NCBI GenBank assembly: GCA_030045755.1
Contig: JASIEW010000067.1
Location: 1 to 35,741, forward strand
Direction: 5' to 3'
Length of the DNA stretch: 35,741 bases
Source: Nitrososphaerales archaeon
GTDB taxonomy: Archaea > Thermoproteota > Nitrososphaeria > Nitrososphaerales > UBA183
How positions within the stretch are numbered: the stretch's first letter is position 1; every line of letters begins with the position of its first letter. A program made the position numbers and the translations under genes. Below the pieces are notes generated by a model. It was given only the letters and a program-made list of their open reading frames with translations. It had not been told where the DNA came from and ran no database searches. This document shows positions 1 through 7,336 of the stretch, one piece after another.

Positions 1-1
1 A

Positions 2-556
2 TACTCGAGGAGCGGCATGTCGGCCGGCGTAGCGAGCGTGGTGAAGGGAAGGCTGCCCCATCCTCCAAGGTCGGAGAAGGTCATTCACTTCAAAGTCAAC
101 AAGAAAGAGAAGCGACTGGCGACCGAGTCCGCGATTGCTTTCACAGCCAACCTCGGGGCCGTGAAGGCGAGGGGCCACAGGGTCGAGAAGGTCGAGCTCC
201 CTCTGGTGGTGGCTGACGAGATAGAAGCGGTCGAGAAGACCAAGGAACTCGCGTCCTTTCTCAGCAAACTGGAGCTCGACGCTGAGCTGGCGAGGGTAAG
301 GGACGGGACCAAGAGGAACACAGGTAAGAGCAGGCTCAGGGGAAGGGTATACAGGACCCCTGTCGGGCCGCTCATCGTAGTGACAAACGACCGTGGCGTG
401 GGCAGGGCCGCGGGCGGGATCCCCGGAGTGGACGTGAGGCGGGTCGAGGACCTCAGCGTGCTCGACCTGGCGCCTGGCGGGGAGCCGGGCAGACTGACCA
501 TATGGACAGAGTCGTCACTCGGGGCGCTGGGAATCAATTCGGAGGCGGCCGCGTAA
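2..556 (+). CDS. rpl4: Ribosomal protein uL4 (L4e), 5' truncated by window edge
   Basis: The C-terminal part of archaeal large-subunit protein uL4, which lines the peptide exit tunnel. The frame is open from base 2, before the first Met at 17, so the gene starts outside the window. About 184 residues are present against roughly 260-280 for the family. The segment GRLPHPPRSEKVIHFKVN and the following Lys-rich stretch match the part of L4 after its tunnel loop, and the C-terminal half ends in a typical GVDVRRVEDLSVLDLAPGG stretch. It stops two bases before rpl23, in the usual archaeal order L4-L23-L2-S19. Identification is firm from sequence and order. Confidence 0.93.
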   Translation, partial: YSRSGMSAGVASVVKGRLPHPPRSEKVIHFKVNKKEKRLATESAIAFTANLGAVKARGHRVEKVELPLVVADEIEAVEKTKELASFLSKLELDAELARVRDGTKRNTGKSRLRGRVYRTPVGPLIVVTNDRGVGRAAGGIPGVDVRRVEDLSVLDLAPGGEPGRLTIWTESSLGALGINSEAAA

Positions 557-558
557 AC

Positions 559-825
559 ATGAGGCTTGAGGACGCGCAGAAGATACTCTTCAGACCCTAC
601 GTCACCGAAAGGACGTTCGACCAGATAGAGAAGGAGAACAAGCTCTGCTTCATAGTGGACGACAGGGTGACCAAGACCCAGATAGCGAACGCAGTCGAGG
701 CGCTTTACGAGGTCAAGGTAGACGCAGTGAACACCTCGAGGACGCTTAAGGGGAAGAAAGCGTTCGTCAGGCTGTCGCCCGAGAGCAGGGCTGCTGACCT
801 GGCGACCAAGCTGGGGTTGGTGTAA
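559..825 (+). CDS. rpl23: Ribosomal protein uL23
   Basis: An 88-residue large-subunit protein that sits at the tunnel exit and docks SRP and nascent-chain factors. I start it at ATG 559, two bases after the rpl4 stop, giving MRLEDAQKILFRPYVTERTF. The longer open frame from 502 overlaps rpl4 and adds a non-homologous tail. The motif RPYVTERT and the C-terminal VDAVNTSRTLKGKKAFVRL segment are typical. Length matches archaeal L23 (about 85-90 residues). It lies three bases before rpl2 and is surely co-transcribed. Confidence 0.95.
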   Translation: MRLEDAQKILFRPYVTERTFDQIEKENKLCFIVDDRVTKTQIANAVEALYEVKVDAVNTSRTLKGKKAFVRLSPESRAADLATKLGLV

Positions 826-828
826 CCT

Positions 829-1572
829 TTGGGCAAGAGAATTCTCCAGAGAAGGCGCGGTAAGGCGGGCATCCAGTTCAGGGCTCCGATAAGGGGCAAG
901 ATAGCTCCGGTCAGATACCCGATGGCGAACAGTGAGGCACAGAGCGCCGTCGTCACGGCCATCCTGGATGAAAGAGGTAGGAGCGCGCCTCTGGCCCAGC
1001 TCAGGTTCGGCGATAACACGTACACCTACCTGCCAGCGGTCGCCGGCATGTCGGTCGGCCGTGAGGTCTCGTTGGGGAGGTCGGCGAACCCCAGCGAGGG
1101 AAACGTGATGCCGCTCTCGTCGATACCTGAAGGAACCAGGGTCTGCAACATCGAGCTCAGGCCGGGTGACGGAGGTAAGCTGGTGAGGGCTTCGGGTGGA
1201 TCTGCAGTCCTATTCTCCAAGGCCAATGGCAGGGCGATAATCAAGCTCCCGTCGGGGAAGAACATCATGGTCAACGACACCTGTAGGGCGACGGTCGGAG
1301 AGGTCGCGGGAGGCGGGAGGAGAGAGAAGCCGTTCCTCACTGCCGGCGCGAGGCACCATGCGATGAGAGCGTCGGGAAGGGTCTACCCCAGGATGAGAGG
1401 CATAGCGATGGCGGTCGTCTACCACCCGTTTGGAGGCGGAAGGCACCAGCACCCCGGCAAGTCGACCAGTACTCCCCGAAACGCGCCGCCAGGAAGGAAG
1501 GTAGGATTAATAGCGCCGAGGAAGACGGGACGCAAGAGATTGGCCAGGGCGAGCGCGGAGGTCTCCAAGTAG
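829..1572 (+). CDS. rpl2: Ribosomal protein uL2
   Basis: A 247-residue large-subunit protein near the peptidyl-transferase centre. The start is TTG at 829, three bases after the rpl23 stop, giving MGKRILQRRRGKAG as expected for archaeal L2. The hallmark C-terminal block is present (VYHPFGGGRHQHPGKSTS) with the conserved His-rich loop. The gene ends directly against rps19 (stop TAG 1570-1572, ATG at 1573). The TTG start is unusual for a ribosomal gene but common in this window. Family length and order agree. Confidence 0.96.
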   Translation: MGKRILQRRRGKAGIQFRAPIRGKIAPVRYPMANSEAQSAVVTAILDERGRSAPLAQLRFGDNTYTYLPAVAGMSVGREVSLGRSANPSEGNVMPLSSIPEGTRVCNIELRPGDGGKLVRASGGSAVLFSKANGRAIIKLPSGKNIMVNDTCRATVGEVAGGGRREKPFLTAGARHHAMRASGRVYPRMRGIAMAVVYHPFGGGRHQHPGKSTSTPRNAPPGRKVGLIAPRKTGRKRLARASAEVSK

Positions 1573-1965
1573 ATGCCGAAAGAGTTCAGGTACAGGGGGA
1601 AGTCTCTGGAGGAACTCAACTCGATGTCGACCGAGACCCTGCTGCAGCTTCTCCCTTCCAGGGCGAGGCGCTCTCTGAACAGGGGGGTTTCGGAAGAGAA
1701 GAGGAAGCTTTTGGAGGACGCCCGGGCGGCCAAGGAAGGCAAGAAGGGCGACATCAAGACTCACGCGCGGGACATGGTCATACTCCCGACGATGGTCGGG
1801 CTCAAGATAGCCGTTCACAATGGGAAAGAGTTCGTGGTTCTGGAAGTGAAGCCTGAGATGATTGGCAGATACTTGGGCGAGTATGTCATCACCAACAAGA
1901 AGGTGGTCCACGGCACGCCGGGAATCGGGGCCAGCCGTTCCAGCCTTTACGTGCCGCTAAAGTAG
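1573..1965 (+). CDS. rps19: Ribosomal protein uS19
   Basis: A 130-residue small-subunit protein of the 30S head. It begins [18 protein letters not shown], as in archaeal S19, and carries the core motif [20 protein letters not shown] followed by [20 protein letters not shown]. The ATG abuts the rpl2 stop. In most archaea rpl22 and rps3 come next. Here a small membrane protein follows one base later and the operon ends, so the rest of the S10 cluster must be elsewhere. Confidence 0.96.
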   Translation: MPKEFRYRGKSLEELNSMSTETLLQLLPSRARRSLNRGVSEEKRKLLEDARAAKEGKKGDIKTHARDMVILPTMVGLKIAVHNGKEFVVLEVKPEMIGRYLGEYVITNKKVVHGTPGIGASRSSLYVPLK

Positions 1966-1966
1966 G

Positions 1967-2353
1967 ATGTTCGGCCCCGTCTCCTTCGCCAGAGTACTGG
2001 CTTTCGCAGTGGTTTACGCGGGAATCGAATACCGCTACCTGAACAGGTACGAGAAGGAGTTCCCACAGGAGAAGCCCGTGCTGGGGACGATTCTTCCCTA
2101 CCATACGTACTTCCTCCTGCCTGTGTTCGTCATCGTCTCCTACTCCGCTTCGATAACAGCCTGGGCAGGCAATGTGTTCTTCCTGACCGTGGCTGAAGAT
2201 GCAATCTATTTCGCGTGGAGAGGGAGACCGGTGACTCAGGCGGACTGGACGTCCAATATCCTAGGGAACTTCAAGGTCGGACGTGCAGTCATCCCTGTCT
2301 GGTGGATACCCTGCATCGTCGCTGCAGCCGGGCTGTACCTCGTGAGCCTGTGA
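1967..2353 (+). CDS. Small membrane protein, function unknown
   Basis: 128 residues, starting at ATG 1967, one base after rps19. I do not recognise the family. It has hydrophobic segments near residues 5-20, 45-66, 66-86 (separated by a short polar break) and 108-127, suggesting three or four membrane helices. Charged loops such as RYLNRYEKEFPQEK and WRGRPVTQADWTS lie between them, and aromatic residues are frequent. It sits where rpl22 is expected and is probably translated from the ribosomal transcript. It ends exactly against the stop codon of the convergent aldehyde dehydrogenase. It is a plausible gene given the close spacing and good frame, but its function is open. Confidence 0.7.
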   Translation: MFGPVSFARVLAFAVVYAGIEYRYLNRYEKEFPQEKPVLGTILPYHTYFLLPVFVIVSYSASITAWAGNVFFLTVAEDAIYFAWRGRPVTQADWTSNILGNFKVGRAVIPVWWIPCIVAAAGLYLVSL

Positions 2354-3934
2354 CTACGTTACGGTCGTTTGAGACTGGTCTCTCAGGAAGTTCAGCAGGT
2401 AGTGTGGCCCCCCTATTCCCCTTCCCGTCATCCCGCTCGCGTTCCAGCCGGTGAACGACTGTGCGCCGGGCCACGCCCCGGTGGTCGACCCTCCGCTCCG
2501 ATTCGCGTATGTCACTCCGAACCTGATCCCGTCGAAGAACTTCTTCATCTCCGCCTTGTCGCTGGTGAATATCCCGGCGGTCAGGCCGTACTCGGTGGCG
2601 TTCGCCTCGTCGACGGCCTGCTCTACCGTCCTGAACGTTCCTACGACGACGAAAGGCAGGAAGAGTTCGTCCTTGAAGAGCCTGTGGTTCGGCGGAAGGC
2701 CCGTTATCACGGTGGGTGACACGAAGTAGCCCCTCGAAAGGCCTCCCTCCTTCAACACTCTTCCTCCTATCAGGATCCTTCCGCCTGCCTTCCTCGCCTC
2801 GGCGACCGAGGCCTCGAACTTTGTCACTGCCGCGGCGTTGATGACAGGGCCCATGAAGGTGCCCTTCTGAATAGGATCGCCGACTGCCAGCTTCTCAATC
2901 CTCGCTTTCAGTGCGGCCAGGAACTCGTCGCTTACCGAGTCCTGCACGTATACCCTCGATGTGGCGCTGCACTTTTGGCCCCCGTACCCGAAGGCTGCTC
3001 TTACCGTTCCTTCGACGGCTTTGGAGATGTCGGCGTGCTTTGTCACTATCGTAGGGTTCTTGCTCCCCATCTCGAGGAGCATAGGCTTGGGATAGGGCTG
3101 TTCCTCGTGGAAGCGTCTGAAGAGGCGCATTCCCACGTCCTTCGATCCGGTGAACGCGATGCCAGCCACGTCCGGACTGGTGGCGAACTCGTCTTCGAAG
3201 TTGGCACCCGGGCCGGTCACGAAGTTGGCGACTCCGCCCGGAACCCCGGCGTCTGCGTATGCCCTATAGAGCATCAGACCCGTGAGCGGCGCAGCGCTCG
3301 TCGGCTTCAAGACAATCGAGTTACCGGTGATCAGGGCGCCGAGCGCCATTCCGTTTGCCAGCATGAAGGGGAAGTTGAACGGGGAGATTACGGGCCAGAC
3401 TCCGTAGGGCTTGCAGACGACCGTGGTGTGTTCGCCGGGGCCCCCCTCTCCCATCTTGGTCGAGTACCCCTGCTCCTGGCGCATGAGCCTCGCATAGTAC
3501 TCCACTGCGTCTACCGCCTCCCAGCACTCCGCCAGCGACTCGAGCCTGTTCTTTCCCACCTCGTACGCTATCGCCGCCGCGATTTCGAACTTCCTGTCGT
3601 CGACGAGCTTGGCGAACCTCTCCATTGCCAGGACCCTCTTCTGCCACGGCACCAACCTCCATTCTTCAAACCCCGCCTTGGCCGCTTCGATGGCGTTCTT
3701 CGCGTGGGCGCGAGTCCTAACCTGGAACTTGCCTATGACCAATGAGGTGTCTATGGGACTTCTTGACTCGAACTCTCCGGCGTCTGACCATACTTCCTCG
3801 CCTCCGATGTACATCGGGTAACGTTCGCCCATCTCAGCACGGAGCCGCCTCGCCGCCGCCTCGAACTTCGGGTCGAGGCTGGAGTCGGCAGACATGGTGG
3901 TGTAGGTCACCTTCTGCGGAGCCTTCTTGGGCAT
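2354..3934 (-). CDS. Aldehyde dehydrogenase, 1-pyrroline-5-carboxylate dehydrogenase type
   Basis: 526 residues of the NAD(P)-dependent aldehyde dehydrogenase superfamily. The catalytic Cys lies in GGQKCSATSR, the general-base Glu in LLEMGSKNP (the Glu-Met replaces the more usual Glu-Leu-Gly), and the cofactor loop in ISPFNFPFMLANG. The C-terminus, with WPGAQSFTGWNASGMTGRG and then GGPHYLLNFL, resembles the P5C dehydrogenase (RocA/PruA) branch, which oxidises glutamate semialdehyde to glutamate in proline breakdown. Substrate is inferred; a related aldehyde is possible. The start is ATG 3934; Met14 is an alternative. It lies 26 bases after lipB on the same strand, so it may be the last gene of the lipoate/oxoacid dehydrogenase transcript. 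Confidence 0.85.
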   Translation of the reverse strand: MPKKAPQKVTYTTMSADSSLDPKFEAAARRLRAEMGERYPMYIGGEEVWSDAGEFESRSPIDTSLVIGKFQVRTRAHAKNAIEAAKAGFEEWRLVPWQKRVLAMERFAKLVDDRKFEIAAAIAYEVGKNRLESLAECWEAVDAVEYYARLMRQEQGYSTKMGEGGPGEHTTVVCKPYGVWPVISPFNFPFMLANGMALGALITGNSIVLKPTSAAPLTGLMLYRAYADAGVPGGVANFVTGPGANFEDEFATSPDVAGIAFTGSKDVGMRLFRRFHEEQPYPKPMLLEMGSKNPTIVTKHADISKAVEGTVRAAFGYGGQKCSATSRVYVQDSVSDEFLAALKARIEKLAVGDPIQKGTFMGPVINAAAVTKFEASVAEARKAGGRILIGGRVLKEGGLSRGYFVSPTVITGLPPNHRLFKDELFLPFVVVGTFRTVEQAVDEANATEYGLTAGIFTSDKAEMKKFFDGIRFGVTYANRSGGSTTGAWPGAQSFTGWNASGMTGRGIGGPHYLLNFLRDQSQTTVT

Positions 3935-3960
3935 CGGACGGCGCGCGCCGTCTGGTCTAC

Positions 3961-4611
3961 TTACACGTTTCGAGGGTCAGGCTGGACCAGCCTGTGGTGC
4001 ACGAGCCGGATGCCTGCGGCGGCCGAGTACTCCAGAGCGACGCGGGCCTTGACCTCGTCGAATGGAAGAGATGCGCCGCTGAGCTTCTCCATTGACGTCA
4101 TCGTGCTCGGATCCAGGCCGCAGGGGCGTATGAGGTTGAAGTAGGAGAGGTCGGTGTTTACGTTCAGCGCGAAGCCGTGGTAGCTGACCCAGCCCCTTAC
4201 TGCGACGCCGATGGAGGCTAGCTTCTTCCCATCCACCCAAATGCCTGGATGACCTTCGACGACCCCGCCCTCGATCCCGAACTTCGACACAGCCTGGATC
4301 AGAGCGCGCTCGATCGTCTTCACGTGCCGGCGGATGTCGTGATCCTGGAGGAGGATTATCGGATAGCCGACGAGCTGCCCGGGTCCGTGATATGTGGCGT
4401 CGCCGCCTCTCTCCACCTCGAAGACCGGGACGCCCTTCGGCTTCAGGTTGGGCTGGGTCGTCTTGCGCCCGAGAGTGACAACGTGGTCGTGTTCGACGAG
4501 GATCAGGGCGTCCGGGATTTCTCCTGCCGCGCGCTGCTCGACCATTGTCCTCTGGAGTTGCAGGGCTTCGCCGTACTCCATCCTCCCCAGGTCCAGGAGG
4601 ATGCCCGTCAT
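3961..4611 (-). CDS. lipB: Octanoyltransferase LipB
   Basis: 216 residues. LipB transfers an octanoyl group from acyl carrier protein to the lipoyl domain, the first step of de novo lipoylation; LipA then adds sulfur. Visible family motifs are VTLGRKTTQPNL, ERGGDATYHGPGQLVGYP, the catalytic Lys in GKKLASIGVAV and the catalytic Cys in IRPCGLDPSTMTSM. Length is typical (about 210-230). The ATG overlaps the lpd stop as ATGA, so the two are translationally coupled. Many archaea use lipoate ligase systems instead, and the source of octanoyl-ACP in an archaeon is unclear. Identification is strong. Confidence 0.93.
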   Translation of the reverse strand: MTGILLDLGRMEYGEALQLQRTMVEQRAAGEIPDALILVEHDHVVTLGRKTTQPNLKPKGVPVFEVERGGDATYHGPGQLVGYPIILLQDHDIRRHVKTIERALIQAVSKFGIEGGVVEGHPGIWVDGKKLASIGVAVRGWVSYHGFALNVNTDLSYFNLIRPCGLDPSTMTSMEKLSGASLPFDEVKARVALEYSAAAGIRLVHHRLVQPDPRNV

Positions 4612-6005
4612 GCTTTCAGCTGGTGTATCGGCGTGCCTGCCGCCGACTCGGATGCTTCCATTATGGCTTCAGGGAGCGTGGGATGGGGATGGACAGTCAG
4701 GGCGATGTCTTCGACCGTTGCCCCCATCTCGATGGCGAGCGCAACCTCGCTGATCAGGTTCGAAGCCTCAGGTCCCACTATCTGGACCCCCAATACGAGC
4801 CCGTCGTCGGCCTTCGAAACCACCTTGACGAAGCCCTCACCCTCGCCTGCAGTGAGCGCCCTGCCGAGGGCTGCGAACTGGAACCTGGACTTCTTGACCT
4901 GATATCCCGCCTCGATGGCCTTAGCCTCAGTCAAGCCCGCGCTTGCGATTTCGGGGTCGCAGAAGACCGCATCGGGTATGACCTTCCAGTCTGCCGCCGA
5001 AGGTAGTCCAGCGATGCACTCGGCCGCCACCACCCCTTCTTTCGAGGCCTTGTGCGCGAGCATCGGAGGGCCCCTGACGTCGCCTATCGCGTATACTCCG
5101 GGGATGTTCGTCTGCATCCTATCATCGGTCACGATGTAGCCCCTAGAGTCCGTCCTCACCCCGATGGCAGCCAGGTTGAGCTTCTCCGTCCTGGGCCTGC
5201 GCCCCACGCTGACCAGGACCTTGTCTACGTCGATGACTGAAGTCCCCTCTGGGGTCTCGAGCTTGACCTGGGCCTCCGAGCTTCTCCTGTCGACGGAGAC
5301 GACCTTGGACTTCAGATGTATCTTTGCGCCGCGCGCCTCCAGCTTTCGCTGTACTACACGCACCGCTTCTGGGTCGCTGCCCGGCATGAGTTGTTCCATC
5401 ACCTCGACTATTGCCACGTCGCTCCCCAGTCTCTGAAGCAGGCAGGCGAACTCGAGGCCTATCGCCCCTCCGCCGACTATCAGGACCCTCTTTGGGGCGC
5501 TGTTGATTTCAAGCGCCTCCTTTGAGCCGAGCACCAGGCTGCCGTCGATCTCCAGCCCAGGAAGGCTCGAGGGCCTGGTGCCGGTGGCTATGACAAGGTT
5601 CTTCGTCTTGACCTCCTCACGCCCGCTCGCGAGCTCCACTGCCACCTTGTCCTTCTCCCTTAGCTCGGCTTCACCCTTCAGGACTGTGACGTGGTTTCCG
5701 CGCAGCAGCGCCTCGACGCCGCCCACGAGCTTGGACACGACCTCGGTCTTCCACTTCTGCATCTGTGTGAAGTCCACCGAGGCCCCAGAGACGACCAGCC
5801 CCCACTTTTCCGCATCCTTCACTTTGTCCAAGAGCTTGGAGACGGTTATGAGAGACTTGGAAGGGATGCATCCGTAGTTGAGGCACTCGCCCCCCACCCT
5901 GTCAGACTCGACAAGGACCGTCTTCAGGCCGAGCTGACCTGCCCTGATGGCGCAGACGTACCCTCCCGGGCCCGCGCCGATTATTGTTACGTCCGCTTCG
6001 ATCAC
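4608..6005 (-). CDS. lpdA: Dihydrolipoamide dehydrogenase (E3)
   Basis: 465-residue FAD disulfide oxidoreductase that reoxidises the dihydrolipoyl arm of E2 and passes electrons to NAD+. The FAD-binding GAGPGGYVCAIRAGQLG is at the N-terminus. The redox-active pair is in GGECLNYGCIPSKSL. The NAD-binding GGGAIGLEFACLLQRLG and a second FAD motif YAIGDVRGPPMLAHKASKEG follow. The C-terminal active-site His/Glu lie in HPHPTLPEAIMEAS. Start is GTG 6005; an AT-rich TTTAAG about 34 bases upstream could be its own TATA box. It overlaps lipB by four bases and follows E2 by 56 bases, completing the complex. Confidence 0.95.
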   Translation of the reverse strand: MIEADVTIIGAGPGGYVCAIRAGQLGLKTVLVESDRVGGECLNYGCIPSKSLITVSKLLDKVKDAEKWGLVVSGASVDFTQMQKWKTEVVSKLVGGVEALLRGNHVTVLKGEAELREKDKVAVELASGREEVKTKNLVIATGTRPSSLPGLEIDGSLVLGSKEALEINSAPKRVLIVGGGAIGLEFACLLQRLGSDVAIVEVMEQLMPGSDPEAVRVVQRKLEARGAKIHLKSKVVSVDRRSSEAQVKLETPEGTSVIDVDKVLVSVGRRPRTEKLNLAAIGVRTDSRGYIVTDDRMQTNIPGVYAIGDVRGPPMLAHKASKEGVVAAECIAGLPSAADWKVIPDAVFCDPEIASAGLTEAKAIEAGYQVKKSRFQFAALGRALTAGEGEGFVKVVSKADDGLVLGVQIVGPEASNLISEVALAIEMGATVEDIALTVHPHPTLPEAIMEASESAAGTPIHQLKA

Positions 6006-6061
6006 TGTGGCTCTGAAAGTTCTGTCCTCTGAGTCGGCTTAAACATTGCTGAGGCGAAGCG

Positions 6062-7273
6062 TCAGAGGACTTCCGAAAGCAGCTTCTTCGTGTCCTGGAG
6101 CGTCTCGATGACCCTGCTGGTGAACCTGGCTGCGTAGGCGCCGTCGATGACGCGATGGTCGAAGGACAGCGACAGGTAGGTCGTGTCCCTGATCTCGACC
6201 TTGCCGTCACGTACGACGGGGCGCTTTGCGATCTTGTGAAGGCCGAGGATCGCGACCTCGGGAATGTTGATGATCGGCGTGGCGAAGAGCCCTCCGATGG
6301 CCCCGACGTTGGTGATTGTGAACGTCGAGCCGCGCACGTCGTCGAGGGCGAGGGTCCCGCGGCGGGCCTTGTCTGCCAACGACTCGATCTCGCCCGCAAG
6401 TTCGAAGATGTCCTTCCTGTCTGCGTCTTTGACCACGGGGACGACGAGACCCTGGTCCGTGTCGGTCGCTATGCCTATGTTGTAGTACTTCTTCAGGATG
6501 ATGCTGCCTGCCGACTCGTCGAGGCACGAGTTGACGTAGGGGAATTCCTTGAGCGCTGGGATGAGGCCTTTGATTATGAACGGCAGGTAGGTGAGGTGGA
6601 CGTGGCGCTTCTCGGCGCTGCCCTTGAAAGCCTCCCGGAGGAGGACGAGTTCGGTCATGTCAGCTTCGTCAACGTGCGTGACCTGCGCGGTGGTCTGGGT
6701 CGACCTCAGCATCCTCTCTGCGATTGTCTTCCTTATCCCTCGGAGGGGCACGATCTCTTCGTCTTGTCCGCGAGCCGGAGGAGCCGGCCTGGTCGTGGAC
6801 ACTGTGCCCTGCTGGGACCCTGCCGACGCCCGCCGGACGTCCTCCTCAGTCACGCGGCCCTGCGGGCCCGACCCCGTGATCGTCTCGATGCTGACCCCCA
6901 GTTCCCTGGCCAGCCTCCTGGTCGCCGGGGAGGCACTTACTGAGCCGAGCTGCGGCGACGGCTGGCTCGGCTTCGACTGGGCGGCCGCGGGCGTTGAAGC
7001 GGGCGCCGAGGCAACGGCCGGCGAGGAGCCGCCTGTGCCGTCGTCTATCACCATGATCACCTGCCCAACCTTCGCGACCTCGCCTGCCTTCACCATGATC
7101 TTGCTGACCTTGCCAGTGCGAGGCGCGGGTATCTGCACGTTGACCTTGTCCGTCATCACTTCGACCAAAGGCTGGTCCTCCTTCACTTCGTCACCCTCTT
7201 TCGCCATCCACGATATTATCTCACCCTCAGCGACCCCCTCGCCGATGTCCGGGAGCATGAAGTTGAACGTCAT
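6062..7273 (-). CDS. 2-oxoacid dehydrogenase acyltransferase (E2)
   Basis: 403 residues from ATG 7273. The longer frame to TTG 7303 adds ten non-homologous residues and would overlap the likely TATA box (AATATACG at 7302-7309), so I reject it. Domains in order: one lipoyl domain (residues about 1-78) with the modified Lys in EVMTDKVNVQIPAP; an Ala/Pro/Ser-rich linker; an E3-binding domain around SPATRRLARELGVSIETITG and GPQGRVTEEDV; and the acyltransferase core ending in the active-site SFDHRVIDGAYAARF. It forms the core scaffold of the complex. The acyl group (acetyl or branched) cannot be decided from E2 alone. Confidence 0.94.
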   Translation of the reverse strand: MTFNFMLPDIGEGVAEGEIISWMAKEGDEVKEDQPLVEVMTDKVNVQIPAPRTGKVSKIMVKAGEVAKVGQVIMVIDDGTGGSSPAVASAPASTPAAAQSKPSQPSPQLGSVSASPATRRLARELGVSIETITGSGPQGRVTEEDVRRASAGSQQGTVSTTRPAPPARGQDEEIVPLRGIRKTIAERMLRSTQTTAQVTHVDEADMTELVLLREAFKGSAEKRHVHLTYLPFIIKGLIPALKEFPYVNSCLDESAGSIILKKYYNIGIATDTDQGLVVPVVKDADRKDIFELAGEIESLADKARRGTLALDDVRGSTFTITNVGAIGGLFATPIINIPEVAILGLHKIAKRPVVRDGKVEIRDTTYLSLSFDHRVIDGAYAARFTSRVIETLQDTKKLLSEVL

Positions 7274-7336
7274 GGGAACAAAAGCCGGCGCGTCTCCCAG
7301 CAATATACGCGTTTTTCAGAGAGATCCTGAGTCTGT

